Source: Actinidia chinensis
Taxonomy: Eukaryota; Streptophyta; Magnoliopsida; Ericales; Actinidiaceae
Length of the DNA stretch: 27,500 nt
Direction: 5' to 3'
Assembly: GCA_009663005.1 (NCBI GenBank)
Contig: CM018891.1
Coordinates: forward strand, 2,105,465-2,132,964
The notes under the pieces were generated by a model. It searched no databases and was not told where the DNA came from. It saw only the letters and a program-made list of their open reading frames with translations. Position 1 is the first letter of the stretch. The number at the start of each line of letters is the position of its first letter. The position numbers were made by a program, and so were the translations under genes. Positions 9,282 through 21,807 of the stretch are shown here, in pieces.

Positions 9282-11952
9282 GGGGTATTTTTGCAATATT
9301 ATTTTAAGAATGCAGGGCCAAAATTTTCTATCAGCATGACATGACAGTAACATTTTTATAATTTAAGTCTTCTTAACGGGTTTATTTGTTTTCAAGTGAT
9401 AGTCCAACGAGCAAACATCCCATTAACAATGTCATAACTAGCAAATAATATGCCAATGCCAAGTTTATAATTTAAGTCATAGATATATGACCACACAACA
9501 TATATATATATTTTTTATTTGTATAGCATTACTACATTATAACACTTTCATGACCAACAAAACAATGAATAATTTGCTTACCTTACACTTCCAACTTGCA
9601 TATAGGACCTTGAACTAGTTGCTCTATCATTGTCCCTCAGAGGTTGGTGATTGGCTCCACTGGGTTTTTGATGGTGCATTATGTAAATTGACAGATTACT
9701 TAAAAGATTACTTAAAAATGAAAAAAGGGAAAATATATGTAGTTTCAGCTTCCCAAATTGACCTCTAAAATAGACTTGAGAGTTCTTGGCTTTTCTTTTT
9801 TCGAAGATAAAAGAATTCATTTTTTTAATAGAAAATAGTATCAAAATAATATGATAATGATAATTTTAAAAGTATAAGACTCATGGTTTGTCGCGTCATT
9901 CAATTTGAAACTTTTTGTATAATTGAAGGTTTGTTTATACATCATCTTTATTCTCCAATGATAGCAATGCGTTTTGATTCTTTTTCCCATTCAATTATGA
10001 AAGTGAAACCACTTAATTGTGGATTTGAGATAGAAATTTCAATTTTTCGCATAAGATTATATAGTTTTTCTGCATATGAGAATTGAATTCTGCCTTTCAA
10101 TGAAATATATAAATAGCATAGCACAACATCATTGACAAGCTCAATTATGTCTAAGAGAGACTAATTTAAAACTCAAAAGCTAATGATCGAATAAAGTTTT
10201 AATAATCTTGAGAGCTGCCGGTCCCTTCAATATAAGTCAAGTATTTACCAGTCGAGTTAGTCGATACTTCAATTTTATATATGCATGTATGGTGTGAATT
10301 ATATGAGCTGGATGCCAAATAATTGTAAGAGTTGCTCACATTATGAACAATGAGTTTGTCGACTAGTTCAATTGAGGAAAGGCTTCTTTCCGATTTTCAC
10401 AAAAAGCCAAAGGACAAGCATCCTTGTAATTCAACTTCTCAACCATCTTTTCCTAGTCATGCCATTATGCAAGTTTCTTTTCTTTAAAGTCCCCAATCAT
10501 ATCATATATCAAAATCAAAATTATATTGTTACGTAAGATTCAAAAATAAAAACAACATAAGAATGATTTGATAATGTTATTTTGATAAATTAAAGTCATC
10601 TTATCAAAAATGATGAATGGACCTTTTTTTTTCTTCTGAGCCTATTAATCTAATAAGAACTCGACAATTGGACACGACCCATTGAAATGTGTCGCCATAA
10701 TGTATAGCTGATGTTTTTTTGTTTTTTTATGCAAAATTTCAAATATATAGACACTGTTCAAATAATAATTAAGGTGAAGTAGGGTCAGGAACAATGAATC
10801 TCTTTATGATAAATAGATCTATTTTGCAAGTTCGTTATTACGGGTAGCAGATTCATTCTAGTTGTAGATATCACAACACCTCACTTTTTGAGTGAAATTT
10901 TTGATTAATTTTCAGAGTCTGCAGCATTAACGCTCACTTAATCTTTTAGTTGTCTATTTAAACTCTTTTGTAGTCACAAAATTAGAGAATTCTTAATATA
11001 CAAAAATGGGCCTATTTTTTCAGATTTGTACACTTTTTCATACAGTTTACCACGCAATCTTATGTTTTTTGATCAAAAAAAAAAAGAAAAAGAAATGAAG
11101 ATCCAATTCAATTGCTGAGATTTCGCAAATGCAAGCTGTGACATGCATGCATGAATCGATAGATACACTTCCATATATATGTAAGTTATATAAAATGATC
11201 CCATAAAACACCCCTCTAAATTCCCTATCAAATGGGGTCTTCATTCCAAAAGCCTGTCCACTACACTTGTACCAAAAATTATTTCCAGCGAGCAAATCTT
11301 TGGCACTGATGTACAATAATCAATCAGGCATGCATGGTGGTCCATGAATTGAACTTTCCAATGGAATGCTGCAAAAATGAGGGGCCATGTTTGTGTACAA
11401 TTTTGTCTCCAAGACATGAATTTTGACAAAGTTAGGCTGCCTTTCATCGTCTCTGTTAGTTGTCATGGATCGGCATTATATACTGTGTCTCAATCTGGTC
11501 CTTTCGTGACTTTCAGAAAATCATCTCATCTCAACTCAAAATGGTCAACAAATGGATCTACCTACCTATCGAATGCACAACTCATTGGGTGTACCTTTAT
11601 GGAAGGTTTTTCGTGCAATGGCAAAACTGTAATTTATTTGGATGATTTTCAAGGGTTGGAATTTTGGGTCAAGTTTACCTTGCATATTTGTCGAGACTAA
11701 AGGATCATTACAACTTTGTCGAGACTAAAGGCTGATTTTAAAAAAAAAAATGTCGTTTGGGGCTTCAAATTGGCAAATTTGTAGTTTTAGAATTTCAGTT
11801 TGAGCTCGATTTTTGGGAAATGTTTTTTTTTCTTTGTAGATTCTGTATTTGAGCTTAACTCAAATCTTTTTATTTTTAGTAATTTTTGTTAACTTCTCAA
11901 TTTAGCCTTGATTAGCAAGCAAAGTTTTTTTCATAATGATTTTCTATTATGA
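9282..11952. other. intergenic stretch, no supportable gene
   Basis: AT-rich. A minus-strand open segment at 9578-9690 ends in a good donor-like AAG|GTAAGC and could be a stray exon, but no partner exon was seen. Plus-strand frame 11377-11700 is 107 codons without recognisable motifs. The text near 10130-10260 (diverged stretches of the kind AGCTCAATTATG, AACTCAAAAGCTAATGATCGA) resembles the block at 17030-17170 and is probably a dispersed repeat. Confidence 0.45.
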
Positions 11953-12092
11953 TTAAGATTGTTTTTGGATCATGGATTTAGGAAAGAATTTGTGAATAAA
12001 AAAAAAATAAGAAAAGAGATTAAATCTATATTGTTAAATCCTCTGACTTTTTTATTTTTTTTCACTAAACTCTTAATCCAAACACAGCTTAA
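11953..12092. mobile_element. Tourist-like MITE (PIF/Harbinger type)
   Basis: About 140 bases bounded by TTA on both sides (11953-11955 and 12090-12092). The left end reads AGATTGTTTTTGGAT and the right end, reverse-complemented, reads GCTGTGTTTGGAT. Those tips match the well-known Tourist pattern of a G-rich tip followed by TGTTTGGAT, and a TTA/TAA target duplication is characteristic of PIF/Harbinger elements. The interior is A- and T-rich and non-coding, as expected for a non-autonomous element. Confidence 0.7.
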
Positions 12093-12540
12093 AGTATTTC
12101 TACCTTCACTTGTAAGAATGACCAAGACTATTCAATTTGAACAAAGACGGATAGAAGTCAGACTAGTATGGAATACGGAAATTCTCAAGTCACAGATGAC
12201 CTTTTAACCCGATTTTGTTACGATGAACCACAACGACGTCGTTTTGTGTAAAAAAAACATCAAAACTACCGTCAGGTCACCTAAACAAATAAAAAATAAT
12301 TTTTTTAGTTGAACGACGCCGTTTTGGTGCCATCGGTAACAAAATCGATAAACTTATCGATAATTGTAGCATTACTGTATGGAATATGTGTCAAGATAGA
12401 AAAGGTGAGGACTCACTAACAAATAAAAATGTAAAGAATTGGCATGATGTGTCATTTTACGAATGGCAAGCAACCTTTTCCTTGTAAATTCTCATGTTCC
12501 ATGCACGTTGAATAAATTTTCTTTTGTATTTTCCCAAAGT
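12093..12540. other. spacer with two AACGACG(T/C)CGTTTTG motifs
   Basis: Non-coding stretch. ACAACGACGTCGTTTTGTG lies at about 12229-12247 and GAACGACGCCGTTTTGGTG at about 12313-12331. The first contains the palindrome AACGACGTCGTT. The ORF covering 11959-12207 is a shadow of the MITE and this spacer. Confidence 0.5.
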
Positions 12541-13060
12541 GTGTTGGAATTCGGAACCCTAGAGACTAGGGTCTTGTAATGTAATTTATAATTAATTATT
12601 AATGCGGCGTAGGAAGAATCAAATCTAAGGAATCCCGGGTGAAAAAGAGGCTAATTCTCCCCCGGGCAAACACAAAAGTATGCCTGTATTCTCTTTTAAG
12701 CCCTCTTGTCTATAAAAGTGCCACTTATGTAGGTCCAAATTTGATGAAAGGGAGAGAGAAATTTGATGAGAGAGAAAGGTGTAAAAGATGGGTTTTTGTA
12801 GATCAAAAAGAAAGACAATATGATAGAAAATAGGGAGAAATACAATGACCTCGACTAAGGTTTGTAATAAATAGAGATTCATCCCTCACCTTCTAGTAAT
12901 TATACGTTAAAGTAATTCTAGTAACTATCTTAATTTTACTACTTTATGTATTCATTCTTCTCTCTAATCTCCCATTCTTCCTAAAAGTGTACTAGCCTCA
13001 AACACTACCATTCTTCCCACTCTCTACACCAACCCAAGCCTCGATGGGGGACGGGTGTGG
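12541..13060 (+). mobile_element. LTR-like remnant (solo LTR candidate)
   Basis: The left edge TGTTGGAATTCGGAACC resembles the TGTTGG start of many Copia LTRs. Inside are a TATAAAAG box at about 12711, a GA-rich tract after it, AATAAATAG near 12869, and a CT-rich 3' part. The right boundary and a target-site duplication were not found, and there is no second LTR, primer-binding site or gag/pol coding sequence in the window, so this is a tentative call. Confidence 0.35.
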
Positions 13061-13914
13061 TGATTTGACATTGAGATACAAAATATGGTGATTTCCGCCG
13101 GGGTGGGATGTTGAAAGGTTGTTAGGTAACTTTGAGTTTGTTATGTAGAAAATATAATGTCGTTGCACCCTTTTTGTTACTCCTATTAGAACATAAACAT
13201 TGTCAGGGGAGATAAGTGAAATTTTTAGACAGTGTGGGTGAATACTGTATTAAATACAAACCTTAGGGTATATTAGTGTAATTTTAATGTGGGTAACGGA
13301 GGCCTAAACGGAAAGAAATCCAAACAAAGGTATAAAAGCACAGGCTAACCGACCCCTAGTAATCCATTGACACCAACCTCCTCAAGGCTACTCTCAATAA
13401 CGATTTAAAAATGATACAAAAAGATAGCATAATTTTACACTTTTTTTTATTATAATGTGAAATTAAAAAATATTTTTCATGTAGAATTTTAAAAATATAA
13501 ATATATTAGAATTTTTTTTATAATTTTATTTAATAAAGACAAAAAAACAAGTACATATAGATAACAAGAGATTGAAAAATAAAAGGCCTAGACCTTGGGG
13601 TAATCCCTTCATGATGAATAATATATATATATATATATTTGGAGTTTGAAATGGTAAGAATGGGTATCTATTTTTAAATTTTTTTTTATGGAACTGTTCT
13701 AGTTGCTATTACAATTAGGAATCATGAAGCTAAGATTTGAGACAAAAGATCCATTCTGATGCAAGTTTTTGAAGTTATTGTATTCGAATTTATCCCTATC
13801 CATTACATTGTTGTGGATAGAATCATCACGGTCCTCATCTATATGTATTCATTGTCCACTTGAGAGAGAACACATACAAAATCTATTATATCTCATGTAA
13901 GGGATTAAATATTA
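13061..13914. other. intergenic stretch with AT microsatellite
   Basis: No gene. The stretch holds an (AT)n run at about 13618-13638 and several poly-T/A runs. Confidence 0.5.
13618..13638. repeat. AT microsatellite
   Basis: (AT)n run in the intergenic stretch between the two LTR-like remnants. Confidence 0.85.
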
Positions 13915-14360
13915 AGTATTAGTTTTAGTCGAGGTAGGGCAAGCATTCCGTCAGGTTGTCGCTATATAGTAAGTTCGTCGGGATCTTTCGGTCAGAGCTC
14001 GGTCGAGACACAATGGTTGGCGGGATCATAACGGTGCGTCAATGGCAAAGGGTAACTTGCACGTCGAAACTTCTTCTGACACCCTCACGCCTAGATCAAG
14101 ATGCCGGCTTATCAAGTATGTCTTAGGGTCATGGTTGGGTCAGCTGCCTACTCACTGACACAGTAGTTGGTGCATCCCGACACACTACGAGCTGCAGTCT
14201 TTCCACTGACATGATAGTTTGGGTATCCAAGCACGTGCCAAACTATGCTATAAAAAACAACATCCGCCTATTCTCACTGTTTCTGCATTGCAGCTCGGTC
14301 AAGCAGTCATTTCTTACATTTAGTCCCTATATGATCCTAGTGAGACGGAGACTCATCAGA
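13915..14360 (+). mobile_element. GC-richer LTR-like fragment
   Basis: This block is clearly richer in G and C than its flanks, lacks any long open frame, and has promoter-like layout: CACTGACA repeats at 14153 and 14203 (period about 50), then GCTATAAAAAAC at about 14248 and a C/T-rich downstream part. Such islands in plant intergenic DNA are usually pieces of LTRs. Ends and target duplication were not resolved, so the family is unassigned. Confidence 0.4.
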
Positions 14361-17300
14361 CACAATCTTCACAATGAAAAATAAAAGGAACCCAATGAGA
14401 AAGACATAGGAGTTGTGTGTTGCTATTTTTTATGTTATCACGGCACCATTTAGATGTCGTTGTTACGAGATTATTATAAGATAGTTGGACTGCATTCATA
14501 TTTTACTTCACCTAAGTATCCTAATTCCTAATGACCTTCCTTATAACGCGTATTAAAGGAAAAAGTTAAAATCGATTCGATTTAGTGACCACTTTTGATT
14601 AGATTATGTGCAGAATCTGAAATTTATTGCATATTTTAAACGAAAGAGAAAGAACATTATCGATTACATAATCCAAGAGAAAAGTACAGTCGTGTAAAAA
14701 ACCGGAATTTTGAAAATGACTTTGGAATCGAATACGGGTGATTGTTCTTATCAAGAAAACATCCATCTTGCCAACAATAACCAGTGGAGTATGTGAACCA
14801 AACTGGCTTAGGTCAAGAGATGTACAAATTATTAATGTGAAATTTCTCATGGGAGGGAACTATAATTTTAAATGAATCCTAAGACAAGAATTAATTATAG
14901 TCAAATCTGTTACCTGTACTACATACGACGTATACATACAAATAAGGCATCAAAGATATCAAGATGTTTGTTTTACGATAAAAAAGTACATGCTCTCCAA
15001 TTTACGACGAGTTATTGGATCATTATTTTCATTTTTCTTAAATTTAATTGGAAGGATAATCGATGATGGAGTGCTGGGTGGACATTGTCGGGTTCATTTA
15101 GAAACACACATGTTCGATGAAAAACGGCTCAACAAGCAAAACTTACAAACTAAGTTGTGAAACATCGGCTTTTTACCAAATTTTCTTGATTTGGCTTTCA
15201 ATTCTGTTTTTTTATTATTTTAGAAAAGTTTGATTTTATTAATTTCTAAGTCTATGAAATGTTGTTTTGGCCTAATTAAGTTGTTCGAGAATGTCTTTTT
15301 CTTTTTTTTTTTTGCTTTGAGAGAGATTTTTTTTCTTATATCGTGTGCTTGGGAATATTCTTGGATTCTTGCTTCATCTCTTAACCGATGTGTCAAAAAT
15401 CGAATCAGACTGAGTCAATAAAAATCATGACCCCATCATAAATTTGTTGAAAATCGAATCATATGTACGGAATGGTATTAGAGTAAATTTGTTAAACATT
15501 GAAGTGAGATTTCATCTCCCTAACTGCTTGTTTTGTGCTTTAGCATATGACTCTTTCCTAGTCAATCACTTGCTAACCAAGAGGATCTAATGGTCGGCTT
15601 AACTGTTTTTTGGCATATGTATCCCAAGCACTACATGTTTAATCACCTTCCAAAGCAATACAATTGGTACTAATGTGATAATATTATAGACTTTTTCGAT
15701 ACTTTAGTATTTCAGTCCCGCCCAATTAGATATAAGAGAGACAAATTTAGGATACTAAAATTAACGACTGGACAAATCTCAAATGATCATGAAGGGACTT
15801 GAACTGGTAATCCCTTCAACACAAAATTCTTTACCAAACGAGCTACCGAGAGTTGTGACAATATTATAGACTTGATTAAGGAGGGATAAAACTCATGTTT
15901 CTTATTGGAGAATTATATTAGCTTGTTTCCAAACTAGGGTTCCAAATGAAACCCTATATAGTGGTGATAAAAGACCTATTCCTGTGTGATTAAATTTTAT
16001 GAGACACCACTACACACGAATATCTCCTTCTTGGAAAATGTCTGGAGCTTCTTTGACTTCATGGCTACCAAACAAAAACTCGCATGGAAAACATTTGCTT
16101 TGACAAATGTTCAAACAGTTCATATTATTTGAATAACCTAACATACATCTAACTTATTAGGATAATGCAAGCTAGCAACCACAATTGGGTCGTTGTTAAG
16201 GTGAGAAAAATGTTATCACATAATATTAAAGCATGTAACACAAGTATATTTTCAAACACATTTTCCATTTTGGATGAAATCTAAAGACCAATACTGCCCC
16301 TTAGCCTTGTATATATTGGCATTTATAGTCCATTATATTCCTGTCTGTGTGAGTTGTATTTTTCTCTAAAGAAAATATTGAACTCTTAAAATTTCTGTCA
16401 TACCATACATGCCTTTGAAATATTAATCTTTGGGGTGACCCCAATCTTGTTAAATGCTTGGTCCCTACTGGAATTTAAGTCTTTGTTGACTCTATAGGGT
16501 CTTCCTGACAATTTTTTTTTTTATAATTTTCTAGGAGGCCATATAAAAACAGGAAGTGGTTAGCACATAAAATTTATTAATACTCCAAGAAAATACAATA
16601 GAGAAACAAGAGGATTGAGAATAAAAATCATTGCTAAAATGGCATATTACAACTATGTTAGCACATATTATCTAGCCATGCACCCACAATCAAGGAGGAT
16701 TGAGTGGTTTATATGCGTGAATGATAGCTGTTAAACATTGTTAGCTTGATAAATATCCTCAACTTGTTTCCTAATAGTTAAACTTTCAAAGTAAGTTGGT
16801 TATCTATATCACTGAAAGTCTATTTCTACGTCTTGAAAACTTAAGCTATTGCCGTGATAAGCTAGTGTTGTGAGAAGAACACTAGCTTGATATATATCGT
16901 TGATCTATTTTCTAACAGCTTACGTTTTTGAGACATAAAAATAGTAATTTAGATTCTAGAAGCGCTTTAGGTCGACATTTTTTTTAATATTTTATGTCAA
17001 ATTTGATGTTAGTGCTCTTTTTTTTTTATAGCTCAAATCGAGAGTAATATGAGAGTTTTAAAACTAACGATCAGATAAGCTTTCAATGAACATGAGATAA
17101 TTTCGAATAAGCTATTAATTGAACACAAAATCAAGATGCTATACCAAATTTGATGTTAGTGCTGATAAATCATCAAAAATCCACCTAGGCCAGGAACATG
17201 TCAACCATGTATTCTTATCTTTCAAATAGACATTTCCCAAAGTTAAATTGTAAATTCTAGCTATTTCCTAGAGAGATGTGGATTGATGTGAACATTCTAG

Positions 17301-17449
17301 GATAGGTACAAATGCTCATACAGATGTTACTCTTCAAGTCTCACCACAATGGGAACAAGATGATACCCTAAATTGTACGACTTTGACGAGGCAGTCATTT
17401 AGGCTGGTGCTTCATTTTCACATTGGTAGGTGGTTTATCATTAATGCTC
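14361..17449. other. long intergenic stretch, no supportable gene
   Basis: AT-rich. Frames at 14599-14850 (minus), 14872-15066 and 15230-15421 (plus; a T-run makes its Phe tract) have no domain-like content. Around 16730-16925, CTAGCTTGAT-like and TTTTCTAACAG-like words recur in order at a spacing of about 135 bases, an old internal duplication. Confidence 0.5.
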
Positions 17450-17456
17450 GTTATCC

Positions 17457-17535
17457 AGAATTTTTATACAAAATTTTAGCCAGAAAATAAATTGTATGGT
17501 GTAGATTCAAAATTGGTGTCATGCAAATCACATCC
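17457..17535. repeat. dispersed repeat, copy 1
   Basis: TTATCCAGAATTTTTAT, then a GTGTAGAT(T/A)CAAA segment and a TTGGTGTCATG segment, align in the same order to a copy at 22466-22545 inside CKX intron 3. The two copies are diverged and non-coding, which fits an old miniature element. Confidence 0.55.
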
Positions 17536-18756
17536 AGAAAAAATCTTGTCCATATATTTCAAATTTTGAATACTTTTCTAAGCAAAATTCTAGGTATGTA
17601 ATATTATTGGTGATTTATTCAGTGCATTTCACCATCAAGGCCGTGTTTGTCAAATAGTGTAAAGTAATACACCATTATAGGAACACAACATGTTACATGT
17701 AAACCAATATGGCAAAAATGATCGAGATGACAATGTTTCCCCACATTCCAATTAGGTTAATAATACTGTACGAATAAAGAAATTAAATGTCAACAGAAAC
17801 TTGATTTAGAATGATATTGCTTGCTCAGTCATTAGCTTTTGGGGTACTGGGGACTTTAAAATACAAAATTTTTGTAATATAGGTTTAAAATGCAATATTA
17901 ATTTTAATTTTTGACAATCCTATATAATTTGACTGGATTTTTTTTTAAAACTTTGTCAAATATTATCTTTATTTCTTAATATTTATCATTTATATGTAGA
18001 TAATAGACGCTGATAATCAATCGTATCTCTATTTCTATTTCGTATATGAATATGATATATTAATGTAATAAATATTATATCCCGTGTAGAAACCTCTTGT
18101 CTCCACACAACAATTACTTCTTATTAGAAATGAAGATCTTATGCTTTTTCCTCACTTAGGTCACCAATCAAACTGTGACTCCGGTTAATTTCTTTAAAAA
18201 AAATATTCTATAAATTCTTTAAGTAGGTTCAACTTCCTTTTTTTATGGGATCAATAATAGAAAAAATATATATAAAATTAAACAAAAAAAAATTGGAGAA
18301 TATTTGTAATCCATACAAAAACACTGGAATATATACCAATTACCAAACGCCACGTTAGAGTATGTTATAACCAAAGCTTTGTCAGCAAAGACCCATTCGA
18401 TAAAGGTGGCTAAGCTATAGTATTTATATAGTATTAGTCTATTAAAGATGGTTGTTATAGCATAACATTATGTGATCTAAGACCTAGATTTCCCTTAGAT
18501 TCCTTGGGAGTTCATAATTGCACCATTAATATTATGATAATCACGGTTAAACACCATTTGTTATGATACATTATATGATGTGCCCCACAAAATATATGCT
18601 TGAATATTGTACTACTTTGAATTGTTTTTATCTTTAGTGATTTTTTTTTATATCTTTCAATTGAATTTTTTTAGTTATTATATAATCGTTTTGATCAGAG
18701 GAATTAGCGGAGTAGGGGGAAAAAAATAAAATCCAGATTACTCTAAAATTGAATTA
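17536..18756. other. spacer without recognisable gene
   Basis: AT-rich; only short frames. A GGCCGTGTTTGTCAAATAG tip at about 17640 looks like the end of a Tourist-type element, but I could not find the opposite end. Confidence 0.45.
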
Positions 18757-18941
18757 TTTGGATTTGTTTTGGAATAAGTTAGATTTTAGTGGATTTTTGT
18801 AATAATTTTTTTTGTACCTTTTTCAATTTCTCTAATTGAAACCATCCATAAAATTTAAAAAAAAAATTGATGAAAAGATGAAAAAAGTGCACTAAAAATT
18901 AAAAAATTAAAACAATTTAATTTATCCTAAACAAGGCCTAA
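18757..18941. mobile_element. degraded Tourist-like MITE
   Basis: The left end reads TTTGGATTTGTTTTGGAATA and the right end, reverse-complemented, reads TTAGGCCTTGTTTAGGATA; they agree at most positions over about 29 bases. TTA (18754-18756) and TAA (18939-18941) could be the remains of the three-base target duplication. The interior is A/T-rich and non-coding. Confidence 0.6.
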
Positions 18942-18978
18942 ACTGTAAGAGAAAATTTGTACAAATTTGTGTGAGTGG

Positions 18979-19194
18979 TAGGGGTGAATATTGGTTGTCC
19001 GTTTGTTCCAATAGTTTTTAAAGTCGAACAGTTTCAGTTTGATATTTTAGTAGAACAAAATCAACCAAAATTGATGTTGAACAAGTATATTCCTATATAT
19101 TTCAGTTCAATCAGTTTTGATTGGTCCAATTTAATTTGGGCTTGACTTGAGTCCAAGGTAGTAAAATTAAAAAATAATGAATAGACGAGATCAC

Positions 19195-19235
<41 letters not shown>

Positions 19236-19399
19236 CAGTTTGGTCCAATTTGTTCAGAATTTTTTTAGACCAAACCAAAATCGAAAATTGATTTTTTCCG
19301 AGATCATGAATCGAAATCGATATAAGAGCAAGAAAACCATCCGAAAATCGAAAATTCAGTTCGGTTTTGCCGTTCGGTCCGGGTTTTTTCCCACCCGCA
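18979..19399. mobile_element. hAT-like MITE with internal AT microsatellite
   Basis: The left tip TAGGGGTG and right tip (reverse-complemented) TGCGGGTG are similar, and the flanks GTGAGTGG (18971-18978) and ATGAGTAG (19400-19407) agree at 6 of 8 bases, fitting the 8-base target duplication of hAT elements. The inner sequence is rich in CCAAACC/GGTTTGG- and CGGTT-type words, as in plant hAT MITEs. An (AT)n run at 19196-19232 sits inside. Confidence 0.65.
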
Positions 19400-19515
19400 A
19401 TGAGTAGGACGTTTCAATCCAAATAGAATATCATCATAACTGCAATCTATAACAATCTGATTATGACGCCATGATTAAGTGTCTGGCTCAGGCATCGACA
19501 TATCTTTGATGATTT

Positions 19516-19549
19516 GAGAGAGAGAGAGAGTCATGGATGAAGAAGAGAA

Positions 19550-19592
<43 letters not shown>
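19516..19592. repeat. GA microsatellites
   Basis: (GA)n runs at 19516-19530 and 19554-19592. The open frame across them encodes only a repeated Arg-Glu peptide and is not treated as a gene. Confidence 0.85.
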
Positions 19593-19594
<2 letters not shown>

Positions 19595-19649
19595 CTTCTA
19601 TGGTTGCATATTACGGAGAGGTCTTCTTGTCACCATGGTTCCGCAGACC

Positions 19650-19807
19650 CACGTGAACACACTCGTCCTCGCGTCCCCACATAGATCCTCCGTATCCGCA
19701 TGTGGACCCCCACACCCCTCCGTCCACTGCGCCCCACACGTGTCTCCCATCGTCGCACGTGATCCCCCTCCCCCTCCCACCCCCCAAAAGTCCCATGTCC
19801 TATAAAT
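19650..19807 (+). promoter_or_regulatory. G-box cluster and TATA box upstream of the CKX gene
   Basis: Three CACGTG G-box cores lie at 19650-19655, 19737-19742 (inside the palindrome ACACGTGT) and 19756-19761. TATAAAT follows at 19801-19807, 40 bases after the last G-box. This is a normal plant core-promoter spacing and suggests control by bZIP or bHLH factors such as ABFs or PIFs. The surrounding segment is much richer in C than the flanks. A second TATAAAA at 20187-20193, 61 bases before the start codon, is an alternative core promoter. Confidence 0.6.
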
Positions 19808-20254
19808 TCAAACCTGTATCTCATATCCTAGACACACACAAAGAGTCCAGAGCAAAAAAAAAAAACATATTCATATATATAGAGAGAGAAACTTGAGAGA
19901 GAGAGGAGAGAGAAACACCCATATTCACTCCATATTTCCTCGTTATGAGGGAGAAAAGAGGGAGAGAAGATGAGGGGACGAGAGGGGAGAGAGAGAGAGA
20001 GAGAGCGAGCAGAGGGAGAGAGGAGAGGAGAGAGAGAGAGGGTGGGTTCGAGGGAGCGAATCTGTGCATGTTGGTAAATCTTTAAAGCGTAATCGGGCTT
20101 ACGTTAGCCTCGCAACTCCCCACGCTGCTGCCACAAGATTTTGTTGCGCACTTTCCTTATCCTTCACCCCCTCCCCCGTTTCCTTCTATAAAACCCACCC
20201 CCAAACCCAGAACTCACAAACCCAAGCCAAAAAAAAGAAAAAAGAAAAGAAAAT
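19808..20254 (+). promoter_or_regulatory. GA-rich leader of the CKX gene
   Basis: If the TATA box at 19801 is used, about 420 bases of leader precede the start codon, including a GA-rich tract at 19880-20042. It then has an upstream ATG at 19945 opening a 46-codon reading frame (stop 20083-20085), rich in Arg and Glu. If the TATAAAA at 20187 is used, the leader is short and A-rich and has no upstream ATG. The ATG at 20255 sits in a good AAAATATGGCC context. Confidence 0.45.
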
Positions 20255-20845
20255 ATGGCCACTAAGCTTCTTTTAACGTTTGCCATTTGTCGACTCATCG
20301 TGACCGTCGGATTGACTTTGAACCCGATGGAGCTTCTCCGGCTCGGCTTCGACGGCCAGCTCAGCTTCGACCCCGCCGACGTGAATCAGCCTCGCTAGAT
20401 TTTGGCGGGCTCAGCCGGTCGAGCCAACGGCAGTCCTCCACCCGGCTTCAGCAGAGGACGTGGCTCGGCTGGTCCAGTCGGCTTACGAGTCGAGTAGGGG
20501 GTTCACGGTGTCGGCTCGGGGCCATGGACATTCGATCAACGGGCAGGCTCAGACGGCCAATGGGGGGGGTGGTGGTGGTTCGATGAGCGGCCGGCTCGGC
20601 TCTAGGAAGACCGGGATACGCATAGGGTGCTGGGAAAAGATGAGGTATGTGGACGCGTGGTGGTGGGGGAGAGTTAGGATCGATGTTGCTGAGGTCCAGC
20701 TATAGGAGTATGGACTGGCACCCAAGTCGTTGGACCGATACTGTACCTTTCCGTGGGGTACCCTCTCCAATGCGGGGATTAGTGGTCAAGCCTTTCATAT
20801 GGCCCTCAGATTAGCAATGTGTATGGAGGCTCGATGTGGTCACAG

Positions 20846-21807
<962 letters not shown>

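Noticed and set aside
11377..11700. 107-codon plus-strand frame
   Set aside because: No motif or splice-site support, and AT-rich DNA of this length gives such frames by chance.
15230..15421. Open frame with a run of Phe
   Set aside because: The Phe run is a poly-T tract; no start context or domain.
15780..15860. tRNA-like GGACTTGAACTGGTAATCC segment
   Set aside because: Only a weak resemblance to a B box; no cloverleaf could be drawn and no matching A box was found.
19533..19805. 90-codon open frame across a GA run
   Set aside because: The Arg-Glu repeat comes from (GA)n, and the rest covers the G-box promoter segment.
19598..19824. Overlapping minus-strand frames rich in Gly and Arg
   Set aside because: These are shadows of the GC-rich promoter DNA, with no domain.
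20563..20590. Gly-rich stretch in CKX exon 1 as a genuine insertion
   Set aside because: The G-run sits where the family has a Val-rich strand, so a frame slip through a GTGGTGGTG tract explains it better.
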